In this document: positions 23,541 to 35,780 of the stretch, piece by piece | Layout of the letters: every line of letters begins with the position of its first letter | Numbering within the stretch: position 1 is the first letter of the stretch | NCBI RefSeq assembly: GCF_018320785.1 | Contig: NC_054886.1 | Coordinates: 3,843,207-3,907,206 of the forward strand | Length of the DNA: 64,000 bases | Direction: 5' to 3' | Origin: Cheilinus undulatus | Taxonomy: Eukaryota; Chordata; Actinopteri; Labriformes; Labridae | Program-made: the position numbers and the translations under genes | The notes under the pieces: generated by a model | What the model was told of the DNA's origin: nothing | The model's database searches: none | Seen by the model: the letters and a program-made list of their open reading frames with translations, nothing else

Positions 23541-24480
23541 CAAAGTTCAAAAGCCATCATCTGTGATGGTGCATGGGTGTATTAGCGCCCAGAGCATGGG
23601 TAACTTGCACATCTGTGAAGGCACCATCAACACTGAGGTGTGCATACAGGTTCTGGTGCAACATGAGACTTATTACAAAATGTACAAAGAAATGACTCCT
23701 TCAAAGTAATCCCCCAGAGTTAATGCACTTCTGCATTCACTTCTGCCCCCATGAAGCACTCAGCAAAGTCCTGCTCCTTAAGGTCTCTCAGCTCCCTCAT
23801 CACAGTGGCCTTGATCTTTCCTACAGTGGCAAAATTAGTTCTTTTGAGCACAGTCTCCAGCCTGGGAAGGAGCTGAGAGAAGTAGCTGTTGTGATGGAGC
23901 AGCCATGACTTGTCTCTCCACAGAGCTCACCTGCTGCCCTGAACCCCGTCCTGACTTGGGGTCATCCTCCACCTCCTCACGGCCACTCTTGAAGCTTTTG
24001 TGCCACTTGAAGAGTCATGACATCTTCTCCATAAGCCTCTTGGAGAAGTCTGAGACACTTGGCTGGACCCTCCAGGAATTTCAAATTGATTCTTTGTTCC
24101 ATATTCATGCCACCTCCAGTTGAGTGACAAAGCGTGACAGCAGTGTGTTACATAAAAGCATGAAAAAGAAGCTCAGAGTGAGAGAGGTGAACAATATAGT
24201 GGCAGAAAAGTGATGAGATGTTGCTTGACAACTCAACTGGCATTGAGTCATGGGTGTGGCTGCCAGAGGCTTGTTTTGTATTGTCACACCTCAACAATGC
24301 CAAGCCACATTTAGCTCAGGTTACAACGGCATGGCTTCACAATGAAAGAGTGTGGGCACTAAACAGGCAGTCCAGACCTGTCTGCCATTGAAAATGTATG
24401 ATGCACAAAATATGACAATGGAAACTTTCATGCAGGAAGTTAAGAATGTTAAATATAAATAAAGCTTGAACATTAAATGT
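23540..24480. mobile_element. Tc1-like fossil with a nested minus-strand mariner
   Basis: The outer element is a + strand transposase remnant (GCISAQSMGNLHICEG-like at about 23570-23630, resuming at about 24290 with the catalytic-aspartate region). It is split by about 23660-24290. The minus strand of that inner part ends with a mariner-like RCINSGG reading. Both are dead. Confidence 0.5.
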
Positions 24481-26454
24481 ATTGTCTTTGTGTCATATTT
24501 AACTGAATATACTTGAGAGCAGCTATTTAACTCAAAGCACTGATCACATCTTTTGACACTTCATAATCTTTCTTGATCCATGCTGAAATAAAACGTGAAA
24601 TAAAACAAAGGGAAAATCAGTGGTTTCTTATGGGGTAAATTTGACCTGCATGGAGGTTCGAGGTATAAATAACCATCTGTAACATTTTGAGGAAAAGTCA
24701 GCGACTGACAGACTTTAAAATGTTATCATTGTGACAGTATTGAAGAACAGCCCCAGGTACATTTTAAATGATTGGTTCTAGTGTTAAACTAGAGATCTGA
24801 AAACATGAGGACTGCTCAGCTGTGTTTATCAGCTCAAGTTCTCAATGGAGGAAAACTCATTTCCACAAATAACAAACCAGTTTTCAGCAGACATGACAGC
24901 TTTTAGGTTCAGAAACAACCTTAGAATTGTCATCTTGCATCAGTCTGATAGTGAGGGCCAACACAGGCCCCCTTTACTGTAAATGAGCTCATTGTTTGCT
25001 CAGACTCAGAGGTATCAGGATTATTTTTAGCCTGGTGTGGTTGGCAGTCAAAGACAGGTTCTCAGTAAACCTCGTCATGTCTTTTCACAGCTCCTCTGCT
25101 GTCTTTGTCTCAGTGGTTTTAGACAGGAAGCTTCTGCAGGGTTTTTATGCAAAGCAGCACGTTAGCTTTACTCTAGTGCCCAGACTATTACAACTAAACA
25201 CCAGAGGAACAATTAAAGAAATTCAGATCAAATCTGGAGCTGCAAATATATTTGGACCAGCCACACCTAAAGGAGTGAACTAATGTTGGTGGGGACTCGG
25301 TCTGCAGAGCAATCCACAGAGAAGCGCAGTGTGGAGCACTACAGCATGTGCTCTGGTCCATCAGGTCCATGTGTGCAAGAAATGCCCATTTGATTAAGTC
25401 AGATGCAGAATAAAGGAGGAGCTGGGGTGGAGAAGGGTTGCAGAGGGAGCAGGAAGAGTAGAGCAGCTTAAAAAAGCAGCATGAGTAGGATTAGACAAGC
25501 ATGTGCTCAGAAGTGAAGCAGTTAGTCATCAGATGATGAGAGCTTGTGTGAGATCAGCTGATCTAAATTAAATGGCAGTGCTTGACTCAGTGGACTGCCT
25601 GAACTCAAAGAATATGCTCAACTTGTCAATCCACTGGACTTGACATGTGGACATCCCTGTGGAGAAACCCAGCATGTCAACTGAATATGAACACAAATAC
25701 ATCCCCTTGATGCATCCAGTCTTGTTGTCCTGTTTAGATTCCTTTTCGATGGTTCCACATTGTAAGGAACATGCATTTGTGGGATGAGCAGCAGAGCTGA
25801 GTATTGCACCCATGAAAAATTTGCCAAATCTTCTCTGCCAATGTCAAACAGCTAATGCTACAATTGACTCTTGTTTGATGACAGATGACAAGGCTCTATG
25901 CGCAGTGCGATGTGTGTGTGCAGGGAGGGGTGGGCATGGTTATACAGGATTTAGCTTTGAGCAAAAAAGCAGAAACATGTATAACACTCCCAGTTTCAAC
26001 ATCCTCGGCCTGTACCGTGATCCAGACGTGCAGGGCTTTGCTCTGACCAACCATGATCAATCTCATCTCTGGAAATATTTGAACTGTTTTGCAGTGTTGT
26101 GGTAGCTCTGTGACCCATTAACTGTCCAGTGGACTGTTCCCTGTACCACAGGAAGAGACGTTATGTTGACATAGTGATGACTTTGTATTGGGAGTTGACC
26201 GGGCACTTGCACATTTTTACAGCTGTTTGAATCGATCTGCTCTTGGTTAACAGATGAAGTCAGCAGTGGCCGACCAAGATCAAGCAACAAAGGGAGCAAC
26301 TCCTGCTAGTACATGTAGTGAATGTATGTCTGCACAGGTGGAGTATGTGAAAAACTGTTGCTGTGATATAGTTGCTGTCAGGTAGGGTTGTCCCTCCCTG
26401 CTTGGAAGAAAGTTCTGCCCTCCTCTCCTGATCAGGAGAGCCACATGCATTAAA
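24481..26454. other. N2-N3 intergenic, no gene recognised
   Basis: About 2 kb without supported exons, RNA genes or clear repeats. Confidence 0.4.
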
Positions 26455-26672
26455 CCACATTCATTTCCCGAGAAGTGTGTGGTCAGGGGCGGAGTCAGAA
26501 AGCTTGTTAAGATTTAAAGCCACAGACACAGAAACAGCTCGTTCTGAGCAGGGCTGAAACAGAGGGGTTTTTAGACATGCAAAAATCCAATACTGGAGTG
26601 TTTTTCAGCAACAAACTTCACAGGCATGCTTTAGGGACCTCTGATACCAATATAAACTTCTTTAAAGGGTAA
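26455..26672. repeat. dispersed repeat, uninterrupted copy (second copy 53100-53982)
   Basis: This runs from ggggcggagtcaga through ccacagacacagaaacagct and cagcaacaaacttcacaggc. The same sequence occurs near 53105, where it is split by a 650-bp insertion, so this copy serves as the empty site. Confidence 0.75.
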
Positions 26673-26716
26673 GATATGTGACATAAGAGGGGATGCTACA
26701 ACATGATAAACATGGC

Positions 26717-26926
26717 CATGTCCCTACTTTTTTGAGACGTGTTGCTGCAAATTCAAAATGAGCTATTATTTTTCACTAAATGGTAAAATGTCTTACCTTC
26801 AACTTGTGTTGATTATGTGCTAATGTGAATAAAATATGGGTTTATGAGATTCACAGATAATTGCAGTCAGTTTTTGTTTACAGTCATGCAGCGCCCCAAC
26901 TTTTTTGGAATTGCTGTAGTATATGA
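26717..26926. repeat. solo end of the AATTCCAAAAAA Tc1-like family
   Basis: This corresponds to the terminal portion of the family, ending in ccccaacttttttggaattg. It lies about 115 bases upstream of the N3 CCAAT box. Confidence 0.6.
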
Positions 26927-27040
26927 GAGTGAATCAATCAGGCGAGAGCAGCATGTCTGGAAACTTTTACAGTGAAGTCCATCCTGTATTGAAGATTCAG
27001 TCTCCACTTTTAGATGGAGCTAGGCGGTACTTCTGATCAG

Positions 27041-27095
27041 CCAATCAAACGCAGCCTTTACATCTCCTCTTAAGAGCACAGACGCACTGAGATTC
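27041..27095 (+). promoter_or_regulatory. N3 core promoter (CCAATCAAACGCAGC)
   Basis: The CCAAT starts 75 bases before the N3 ATG. It is followed by ctcttaagagcac, in the position of the TATAAGAG of N2. Confidence 0.6.
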
Positions 27096-27115
27096 TCCTC
27101 ATTCAACGCAGCAAC

Positions 27116-30100
27116 ATGCTGACTCCCCTGAGGCTGGCTCTGATTCTCTTGTGTCTTTTCTATGGAGGCTTGGGTAGGTTGTCTTTGTTTTTATATGCAG
27201 TAACTCATCTTAATAGTCAGCATTAGTGTGATTCTGATGAAGCTAAGCCTGCTTTATCCTGGTCTCTTCTTCTTCCAGCTCAGATGACTGATCTAAAATC
27301 TTCCATATATGTGCGACAGGACAGCGGTTACTTTAGAGCTGATGTTGGTGACAGTGTGACTCTGAAATGTTTCTATAAAGGCATGGCAAAAATGTTTTTC
27401 TGGTATAAGCAAAGTCTGGGAGAGAAACCAAAGCCCATGTCATCCTTCTATCGATACAAAGACAACGCCGACTTCCTGGATGAATTCAAGGACAATCCAC
27501 GCTTCAGATTAGATGCAGGAAACGGCAAAAATCACCTGACAATACTAAATCTGTCCATTTCTGACTCTGCCACCTACTACTGCTTAGGTAGCTATGGGTA
27601 TGAGTTTGAGTTTGTGGAGGGTGCTACTGTGAGTGTGAGGGGTTCAGGGTTGAGTGTCCCAGCTTTGGTCAGTCAGTCTGAATCTGGAGGCTTCGAGGAT
27701 CTGAGCTGTACCGTCCTCACTGGGACCTGTAATGGAGATCACAGTGTTTACTGGTTCAGAAACTCTAAGGAAGCTCACCCAGGACTGATCTACACCCACG
27801 GAGACAGGGATGATCACTGTGAGAGAAAGGCCAACACACAAGTACGCTCATGTGGCTACAACCTGCCGATGAAGAACAGGACCGGTCCTGAAGCTGAGGC
27901 TGACCTCTGTGCTGTTGTTTCATGTGGACATGTCCTGTTTGGAGACAAGATGAAGTCAGACATGGAGCGTAAGTCACATTAAAGTGGATGTTTTTACAAA
28001 TTAGACTTGTGATTGCTACCTTTGAATCTTTTTATGTCTCCTGTCTTCAAAATCTACAGATAAAATTGACCCTTTTGTCTTGGTGTTAATTTTGGCTGGA
28101 GCGTTGGCGTTCAACATCATTCTGGTCATTTGTCTGGCGTTTGGAGCCTACAGGAAGTACCAAAGAAACCGCTGCCTACATACAGGTAAGCTCAAGGTCA
28201 TAGAATACTTTATTTATGCATTCAAAGTTATGATGTTTAACTTTGCTTTGGATGCATAAACTGACCGGTCACTTCATTAGGTACGCCTTTTTAGCTGCTC
28301 ATTTGTGCAAATATCTAATCAGCTAATCAAACGGCAGTAACCAATGCCTTTAGGGCATGTATGCAAGGTCAAGAAGATCTGCTGAAGTTCAAACTGAGCA
28401 CCAGAATGGGAAAGAAAGGCTATTTTAAAATTGCCACTACTGTTGGTGATCCGGCAGGCTTTCATGATGTTTTGACCCTACCATTCAAATGTCACTGCAG
28501 AAATCAAGATCAGGCAGTGCTTTTCAGTCTTCTATCATCCAGTTTTGTTGAGGTTGTGTCAGTTGCATCCTTTCACTACAGAGTACAAACCCAGGAGATG
28601 GCAGTGTGTAAAAATCCCAGTAGATCAGCAGGTTCTGAAATATTCAGACCAGCCTATTTGGCACCAACAATCATGGCGCATTAAAGTCACTTAAAGGAGC
28701 GGCTCGGCTCTACTTGGTTTGACTCGACACGGCAGCCCAGCGCAGCAGGGGCTTCGCTTTTCTACCACAATCGTGCTACTCATTTGAGGGCAAATCTAGA
28801 ACTGAAGACGTGGCGTTTTGAGCCCTCCTTGATCTCATCCACAGTGTGAGTACATTGTTTTAAAGCAAAAGTCAAACTGTAGACTTACAGTACCGCTCTT
28901 TTCCCATTCTCTCTCCCTTTCCATGATCATTAAAGAGACAATAATTCATGATTATCATTAAAAGGAGAGAATTTTCCTGTATAGAAGTGAAAAAAAAAAC
29001 TTGTGGTGATTGATCAATGAAAATAAACACAATCATATTTTTGGATTTGGCGATGATAATGGCATGCTTTTACTAGCGCCAGTTAATAAATTAATGTCTG
29101 CCTCTTGCATGGGATAAATGTTTCAAACATCTTTAGGTTTTTCCTTTTTAAAAAGTCTAGAATTTGTCTGTAAGAAAGGTTTCTGCAGAGCTCAGAGACA
29201 GGATTGTTGCACAGATTTGGAGAAGACAAAACAAAATTTGCAGCACTGATGGTTCCCAAGAGCACAGTGGCCTCCAGAATTTTTAAATGGAAGAAGTTTG
29301 CAAAACTAGGACTCTTTAACCTGGTCAACCTGAGAACCCAACAGTCACTCTGACTGGAGAAAGCCTGCTTGGTTTTCATGTGTTTTGCGCTAAGGAGAAG
29401 CTTCTGTCTAGCCACTCTGACAGGTAACTGTATACAGCCCCAGCACTCTGGTGTGCCCCCTACAGGTATCCTGTGGTAACACACATGGGCGTGTCTATTT
29501 ACAATGATGCTGCATCATCAAAGAAAGATTAAAAACCAAGCATATGCTTGACCCAAGACCAAAACAAAGATCCTCTTTGACTATCTCTCCACTGTGCCTC
29601 CATGTGCAGGGCTGATCTTCACACACGTGGAAGCTCACAGATGATTCTTTCCTAATTTCTGAGAATATTTAAGACCAAAAAGTCTTTTCTTAGGTTTTTA
29701 AAGTCTGCTGCTTGTCCTTAAGTTGTACTCTGCATCTACATAAAACATCTCTGAGTGGGCGGGGCCATCTCTCATCCCCATAGCGGTAACAGAGCTAAAT
29801 GTTGGAGAGGCGTTCACATAAAGAAATACATGTATGAACCATGTTTGAGCCTCACAGTAAAACATAAACCTGCTGAAGGAAGCGATGTTTCTTCAGTGTA
29901 AACACAGAGCTGAGAGCAACAAAACCAGAGAGACTGACTTCAGTCTGTTATGTCTTCAGATACATATCTGCGACATTATTGTTTTAAATATTTTATACTG
30001 GGGCTCCAGAGTCCTTGGGGTCATGTCTGCATGTACAGAGGCGGCCCACGTTCAAACCAACCTGTTGCTTCTTTCCTAAATGTCCTTCAGTTCTCCCTCT

Positions 30101-32456
30101 CTGTGTCTGCCTCCTCTGTCCTGTCTGAATAAAGGCATAAAGGTAAAAAAAAAAAGACCTTTGAAAAAAGGTGTTATAGAGAATAAGCCTTTTTCCAGTA
30201 CAGTTTTGCTGTCATTCTAGTCATAAGAGGGTTAAATGTGTGTCTGTGTAATGTTCTGTGTTATTATGCCATACAGCTTTGGTTAATTATCCATCAGATT
30301 CATACATTGGTAATGATAAGCATTTTACTACAATCAGTATTTTTATTTTTTTTTTTGTCTAAACCAGACCCAGGATCTCCAGCTGCCTCCACTCCAAATC
30401 CAGTGGTGAGTGTTTTTAACTTATCAGTTTATAAAAATAAGAGAGAAATAAAGTTGAAGATGTGTAGGAGATTGAAAAAAACAAATGTCAGTGCATAATT
30501 TTATAATAGCTGTTAGGTCTTCTTACCTGGTGGTTTCTGTGGGTCAGTGGTACAGATACGAATACTTTCAGTTTTGAGAGAGACAGCTTGAGTCTCATTA
30601 GTGTCACAGTAGAGTCTCTAGGAAAGACACCACAAGCCAAATCACTCCTAATGGCATCAACATCTGCATGTAAATGTTTGCTGCTTTACAAAGCAACTCT
30701 TGCTGCAAGTGTGTGAATCAGGACCTCCCACAGATCTGGTTGGACCCCTGAAAAACCCAGAGAAAGGGCCCTCCCCATTAGTGATTAATTAATGACATTA
30801 ATGACTGTGTGTTGGATCAGTGGCATTGGTGTTAGTCTCCTGGAAAACAATTAGCTCATTCTGGTGCTGAAAAGTGTGTCAAACTATGTCTTTGTTTTGA
30901 TGTTGGATTTATGTATTTGTGCAACGTTTAAACCAAGAGAGCCTGGCAGCAGACATCAGACATCCATACATGTATGCACACTTGGACATGCATTAAAGTA
31001 TGCATGCATGGACATCTATAAAAGCATGCATACTTGGAAGTCCATAAACAGATGCACGTTAAACCCTGGGGTACACTGTGCAATTCAGCCATGAATTTTG
31101 AGCCGTAGACTCACTCTGAAGTCGGGCCGACTGGCAGTCTGATAGCGCGTCATTTGTTGTGCTGTGTACGACGGCTGACCACGGCCTGACTATGACCTTA
31201 AGACCTGCTCCCGACTGGTCAGGAGGATTTCTGGCATGTTTGATATTTTGGTCGTACGACTCCAGACACTTCACAGAGAGAGTAGAAACACGATCAGACT
31301 AAACAACTTTGGGGGTTAATTTTCCTTTGTAAACGGTCAGACCGAGTCCTAATTACCATGACAACAGCTGGAATGACTTTCTGGTGCACCCCACTATGAT
31401 AAAGAAAATAAACGAGCAGGAAATATTCCTTTCCACAGACCTGCAGCTGACACAGAGGTGATGCTGTTTGTGTGTGTGGGATAGAGAGAGGTAGCAGGAG
31501 AAGGATAGAGAGAGAGAGAGCAAGAGCATGCGAGAGAGAAAGCCGGAGAGATAGAGGGGGGAGAGAGAGAGAATATGACTGGAGACACTTCACCCTGATT
31601 ATGTTAGACTTTCTAAAGGAAACTCTGTGGGTTTGTTATCTTTGTTCTAGCCTGTTGTGGTGTTATCATTCCTGTAGAAGCCTGCAGACCCACACAGCTG
31701 ATCAGAGGATCAGTGTGTGGCAGAAGGAGACAAAATGACAGCTGCATCATAAATTAGTGCCTGACACAGAGGGTTTTTTTGGGAGAAATGAAGTGCTTTG
31801 TACATTTTGGACACAGCCTACAGGCGAGCCATCATTTTTTCTTGGCCCATTTTTATGTAAAGCTCAATAAACCACACGGATAAAACGTTCCCATCTACAG
31901 CCACTATGTTGTAGATCTCTCTGAGCTCGTAATAACCAGCGGAGCAACTTTCATAGAAATCACTGGAGGCTAATGCCACTACTATAGCCAAGCACCTCAT
32001 ATGACCAACCTCAAAAATCCTGAAATATCCCTTTCTTACATGCATACTTGGACATCCATTAACACATGCACACTTACACACCTGTAATCCAGCCCATGGA
32101 ATTAGCTAATATGGCCGATTCTCCATAGAAACCTCTGCCATCACTGTGTGAATGTGGAGTGAAAAGCCAGATACCTCTCCAACCTTCTGCTACCTTTGTC
32201 ATTGAACTGAAATTGCAAACTTCAGCAAAAGCAACAATATTTTATATGCCAGTGCTTTAAACTACTCTAGTTTTATATGCAGATATGGTTTAGTGCCATA
32301 AAACTAGGATTTAAAGTTGTTTTTTCATTGCAGGATAACCAAGAGATGGAAAACCTCCATTACGCTGCACTGAGAGTGAAGAAGACCAACAGCAGATCAA
32401 CAAGACTCAAAGACCCCAGTCTGAGTGAATGTGTGTACTCTGGTGTGAGGCAGTAG
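27116..32456 (+). CDS. nitr: NITR N3, receptor with atypical I domain (five exons)
   Basis: A predicted 344-residue NITR. Exons are 27116-27173 (signal peptide MLTPLRLALILLCLFYGG), 27279-27968 (V+I), 28060-28185 (transmembrane), 30368-30405 and 32334-32456 (tail), with phases as in the other NITRs. The V domain has TLKCFY, MFFWYKQ and SATYYC, but its J-like end reads EFVEGATVSV instead of FGxGT. The I domain keeps six cysteines (LSC, GTC, DHC, RSC, DLC, VSC), yet the usual DAGTYYC reads EAEADLC and the terminal FGNGT reads FGDKMK. The membrane segment is LVLILAGALAFNIILVICLAF, with one Asn. The tail has LHYAAL (ITIM) and CVYSGV. The frame is open and all splice sites are intact, so I call it functional or recently so. 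A truncated transposon (28264-28690) and other debris fill introns 3 and 4. N4 is its closest relative. Confidence 0.85.
28264..28690. mobile_element. truncated copy of the TCATTAGGTAC transposon in N3 intron 3
   Basis: The left end ggtcacttcattaggtacgcc and internal stretches shared with 21744-22363 are visible, while the right end is missing. Confidence 0.6.
29155..29370 (+). pseudogene. Tc1 transposase N-terminal fossil in N3 intron 3
   Basis: A + strand remnant includes VPKSTVASRIFKWKKF, the second helix-turn-helix half typical of Tc1 transposases. It is decayed and has no catalytic part. Confidence 0.5.
30018..30155 (+). repeat. SINE/LINE 3' tail with aataaaggcataaag and A-run
   Basis: CT-rich sequence is followed by tgaataaaggcataaaggt and an A tract, a common fish retroposon 3' end. 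Confidence 0.5.
30690..30950. repeat. dispersed repeat shared with 59345-59575
   Basis: Both copies share tgtgttggatcag, gcattggtg and a following gatgttg...tttatt stretch. The family is unknown to me. Confidence 0.5.
31480..31575. repeat. GA-rich purine tract
   Basis: A nearly pure purine run (agagagag, ggagag) of about 95 bases in N3 intron 4. It might form triplex or slipped structures. Confidence 0.8.
31830..32040. repeat. dispersed repeat (also 6840-7060 and 55480-55560)
   Basis: It contains cctgaaatatccctttctta and an upstream block shared with the other copies. Confidence 0.45.
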
Positions 32457-32589
32457 AGCTGCACATTTTACATTTGTTTCTTCTTTCTATATAAGCTTTT
32501 TGATAAATCTAAATAATGTACAGCTTTTATAATAACAAGAATTTCTGACCGGCTTAGACCTGTATACTAAATGTAAAACTTTGGCTTAC

Positions 32590-32595
32590 AATAAA
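32590..32595 (+). terminator. N3 poly(A) signal AATAAA
   Basis: AATAAA lies 134 bases after the N3 stop codon. Confidence 0.55.
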
Positions 32596-32599
32596 ACCC

Positions 32600-33286
32600 G
32601 AGCTTTAGCAGGCATGTTTATTTGCTTATTCAGAGGGTAATGTGTTTATACTTTAACAGAAATGTAGAGCACTATGTTTCTATGTCTGAGTTAGCCCAGT
32701 CAGAGCTTCTGCTATTGAAAATATTTTGTTTAATGCTTCATTAAATGATTAATATGCATCTTATACTGACAAAACAAACTTTCAGAGAGTGCAGAATGTG
32801 CCCCACACACATGTGGACAGTTTTTCTTTAACACTGGTTTCCAGTGAGTAACATGACCCTTTTTCCATCAAAGTGGGGAGAAACAGGATGTGTGACACCA
32901 CGTACAAAAGGTCTGAGCTCTCTGGTGCTCCCTCTAGAGGTATGCTCAAGTAACACACATCCTGTTGAGACGCCACATTTGTACTCAGACATAAAGGTCA
33001 GTTACAAATACATCTCTGGCTATTAAAACCAACAGAGAAGCAGCTGCTGACAATGTACAATTTGTGAGGTTTTTGCCTCACTACAGTTTGCAGAACTCTT
33101 CAAACGTTCATTTTTATGGTGTTTTAATTGACTTTTTTTATCTTAAGAGCATGTTTGTACTCTAATCTTGGAGGAAATCAGCAGTATGGTGTCTATTTTG
33201 TTTTCTTTTTCATGTGAACTGTAATTTCAAGCATTCACAAATGCTCATGTTTCATTGGTCACTCACTCAGAGTCACTTCTTGTCAG
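32600..33286. other. N3-N4 intergenic
   Basis: A compact spacer, presumably the N3 downstream flank and N4 promoter-proximal DNA. No exon seen. Confidence 0.4.
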
Positions 33287-33315
33287 CCAATCACGTGCAG
33301 CCTTCTCTAACATAA
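33287..33315 (+). promoter_or_regulatory. N4 core promoter (CCAATCACGTGCAGC)
   Basis: The CCAAT starts 80 bases before the N4 ATG. A CACGTG E-box overlaps the conserved block here only. It is followed by acataagaggat, the TATA-like position. Confidence 0.55.
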
Positions 33316-34341
33316 GAGGATGTACTGTATGAAAGGTCTCTACTTTCATGAAGACGTTTGATCACCATGCCATCTCTGAATGGAGCTCTTCACCTGCTTT
33401 GTTTTTGCTTGTGGAGAATGGGTAAGTTTGCCTCTTTTTGATGCAGTTTTTTCTTTCCATCATCAGTCTCTTCCTTTTACTGCTAAATCTTACAAACATT
33501 TATTCTCAAACTTTCTTTGTCTGTTTTCTTTGCAGCTCTGACAAACGGCACCACACTTACCATAACAGTACGACAGCAGGGTGGTTTCATGTCAGCTGAT
33601 TTAGGTGCCAATGTGACTTTTAAGTGTTTCTATGAAGGTGAAGCTTCTGCAGTGATTTTCTGGTACAAGCAAACCATAGGACAGAGGCCGAGGCTCGTCT
33701 CTACCTTTTATAAACATTATACAAAAGGTGTTTTTAGTGAGGAGTTCAAGGACAATCCTCGCTTCACTCTGGAGTCTGGAAACGGTAACAATCACCTGAC
33801 AATCTCAAATGTAATCCCTTCAGATTCAGCCACATATTACTGCGTCAGCAGCTATGCTTACAATTTTGACTTTGCAGACGGGACTACTCTAAGTGTTAAG
33901 GGGGGAATATCTGAGTCTGGCTGGACCATCCAAGCATTAGTCCATCAGTCAGCAGCAGAGACTAGCTCTGCAGCTCTGAGCTGTACAGTCCACACTGGGA
34001 CCTGTGATGGAGAACACAGTGTTTACTGTGGAAACTGGAAACCTGAAGTTAGAGATCCATCACCATAAGCTTATTGTTTCTTACTTATTGAAAGGTTTTC
34101 TGTATAAAGGATCAACCCAGAGCTCCCATCAAGACCAGTCTTAGAGTGTTGATGAAGGCGAGGTTACTTTTGTCCCTTTCAATCTGAAAAGGGAGGCTAG
34201 CTTGCAGAAAAACAATATGAGGACAGTAAGACAAGTATATTCAGTGTGATGTATCTAAAGGTAACAGCTAAGCCTGGTCAGTACTGGATCTTTAAGGTAG
34301 ATTCTGAGATTTATATTGAGGTTTAAAGTTTCTAAAAACTA

Positions 34342-34452
34342 GGGATGCTCTGGTATGTTTGTCCTCTAAATTCTGATCACAATCACATCTTAGACCAGCA
34401 AAGACCAATTAAACTGTGTTATGATGTGTACTGTGATGCCAAACACCTTGTA
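34342..34452. repeat. direct duplication within N4 (second copy 34801-34911)
   Basis: Both copies share atgctctggtatgtttgtcc, gatcacaatcacatcttaga and gtgtactgtgatgccaaaca, about 460 bases apart. Confidence 0.75.
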
Positions 34453-35065
34453 CTGTCACCATGAACAAACGGCGACAAAGAAGAACAGAAGGCGTGGAAG
34501 AAGACGAAACTTCTTCCGCGGGTCTTTTCTTCCACATAAACAATGAAAAAACACAGAACTTACACTGTCTTGTGGTTTCTGCTTTTGCATTGGGCCATTA
34601 CGAGCAGCCAGCAAGGTGTTGAGCTGTCCAGCATGTGGTCCTTTACATGAGACGAATAAATCAGCACGGACTACGACATGTTGCCATGGCTACACAGACG
34701 CCAAGCGAGGTACCGACATGTATTTGAGCGTACTATATCACATACAAATCTGTATATCATTACGCTTTACACCACTTCCTGCCTTTGGTTTCTAAAATCT
34801 AGGATGCTCTGGTATGTTTGTCCGCTTTGCTGATCACAATCACATCTTAGACCAGCAACTGCACCAGGGTTGGTTATGGAAGTGTGTACTGTGATGCCAA
34901 ACACCTTGTTTTCAAGACCAGACTCGGCTTGTTTGGTCCGCACCAGAGTTCGTGTGAGCTTTCACCCCACTCCAAACGAACCGGACTATCCAGGGAAACG
35001 GACCAGAGTTCGTTTAAAATGGACCAAACAGCTCTGGTATGAATGTGCCCTAAAAGTAATTTTAC
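34453..35065 (+). mobile_element. MITE-like element (inverted relative at 52366-53095)
   Basis: Shared blocks with the 52.4-53.1 kb element in opposite orientation include atggctacacagacgccaag, cattacgctttacaccacttcctgcc and the ggaccaaacagctctggt-type terminus. No ORF of its own. Confidence 0.65.
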
Positions 35066-35099
35066 CAAACTGACACCACAACAGAATGTAATGTTTTGT

Positions 35100-35780
35100 C
35101 TAATACAGCCCCAATTCCAAAAAAGCTGGGATGCTCTATAATATGGAAATAAAAGCAGAATGCAGTGGTTCATAAATCTCATAAATCCATAATTATCAAC
35201 ATATCAGATGTTGAATCTGAGACATTTTACCATTTCATGAGAATATTAGCTCATTTTGATCTGATAGCAGCAACACATGTCATAAAAGCAGGGACAGGGC
35301 CATGTTTACCACTGTAACAGCAGCCTGTAAGTGTCTGTGAAGGGAGGAGACCAGTTCTTGAGTTTTGGTGGAGGAATGTTGTCCCATTGTTGTCTGATGT
35401 AGGAAGATAAAAAACTGGATGGGTCCTCTCCTCTTTAGTCTGCAGGACACAGTGTCTGTGGTTTCCAGGAAGAATTTCGAATTTTGACTCACCTGACCAC
35501 AGAACAGTTTTCCATTTTGCCTCAGTCCATTTTAGATGTCTCTGGATCTGGTTTACAAACAGCTTCTTCTCAAAGCTTACATCCACAAACGTGAGCTTTA
35601 TCTCTCATTTCTAGATGGAACAGCCAACTGTGTTAACAGACAATGATTTCTGGAAGTGTTCCTGAGCCCATGCAGTGATTTCACCTTCAGAATCATGCCT
35701 GTTTTAAATGTGGCTGCCTGTAATAAATAAAACCATCGTATACAAACTGCTTCTATGTTTCTAAATACTTTTTCACAGCA
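35100..35780. mobile_element. Tc1-like family fragment (AATTCCAAAAAA end) in N4
   Basis: It starts with ccccaattccaaaaaagctggga and continues with caaccacattttaccatttcatgag-type family sequence. The minus strand (35586-35251) holds a remnant of the middle of the transposase (LKWTEAKWKTVLWSGESKFEI). Confidence 0.65.
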
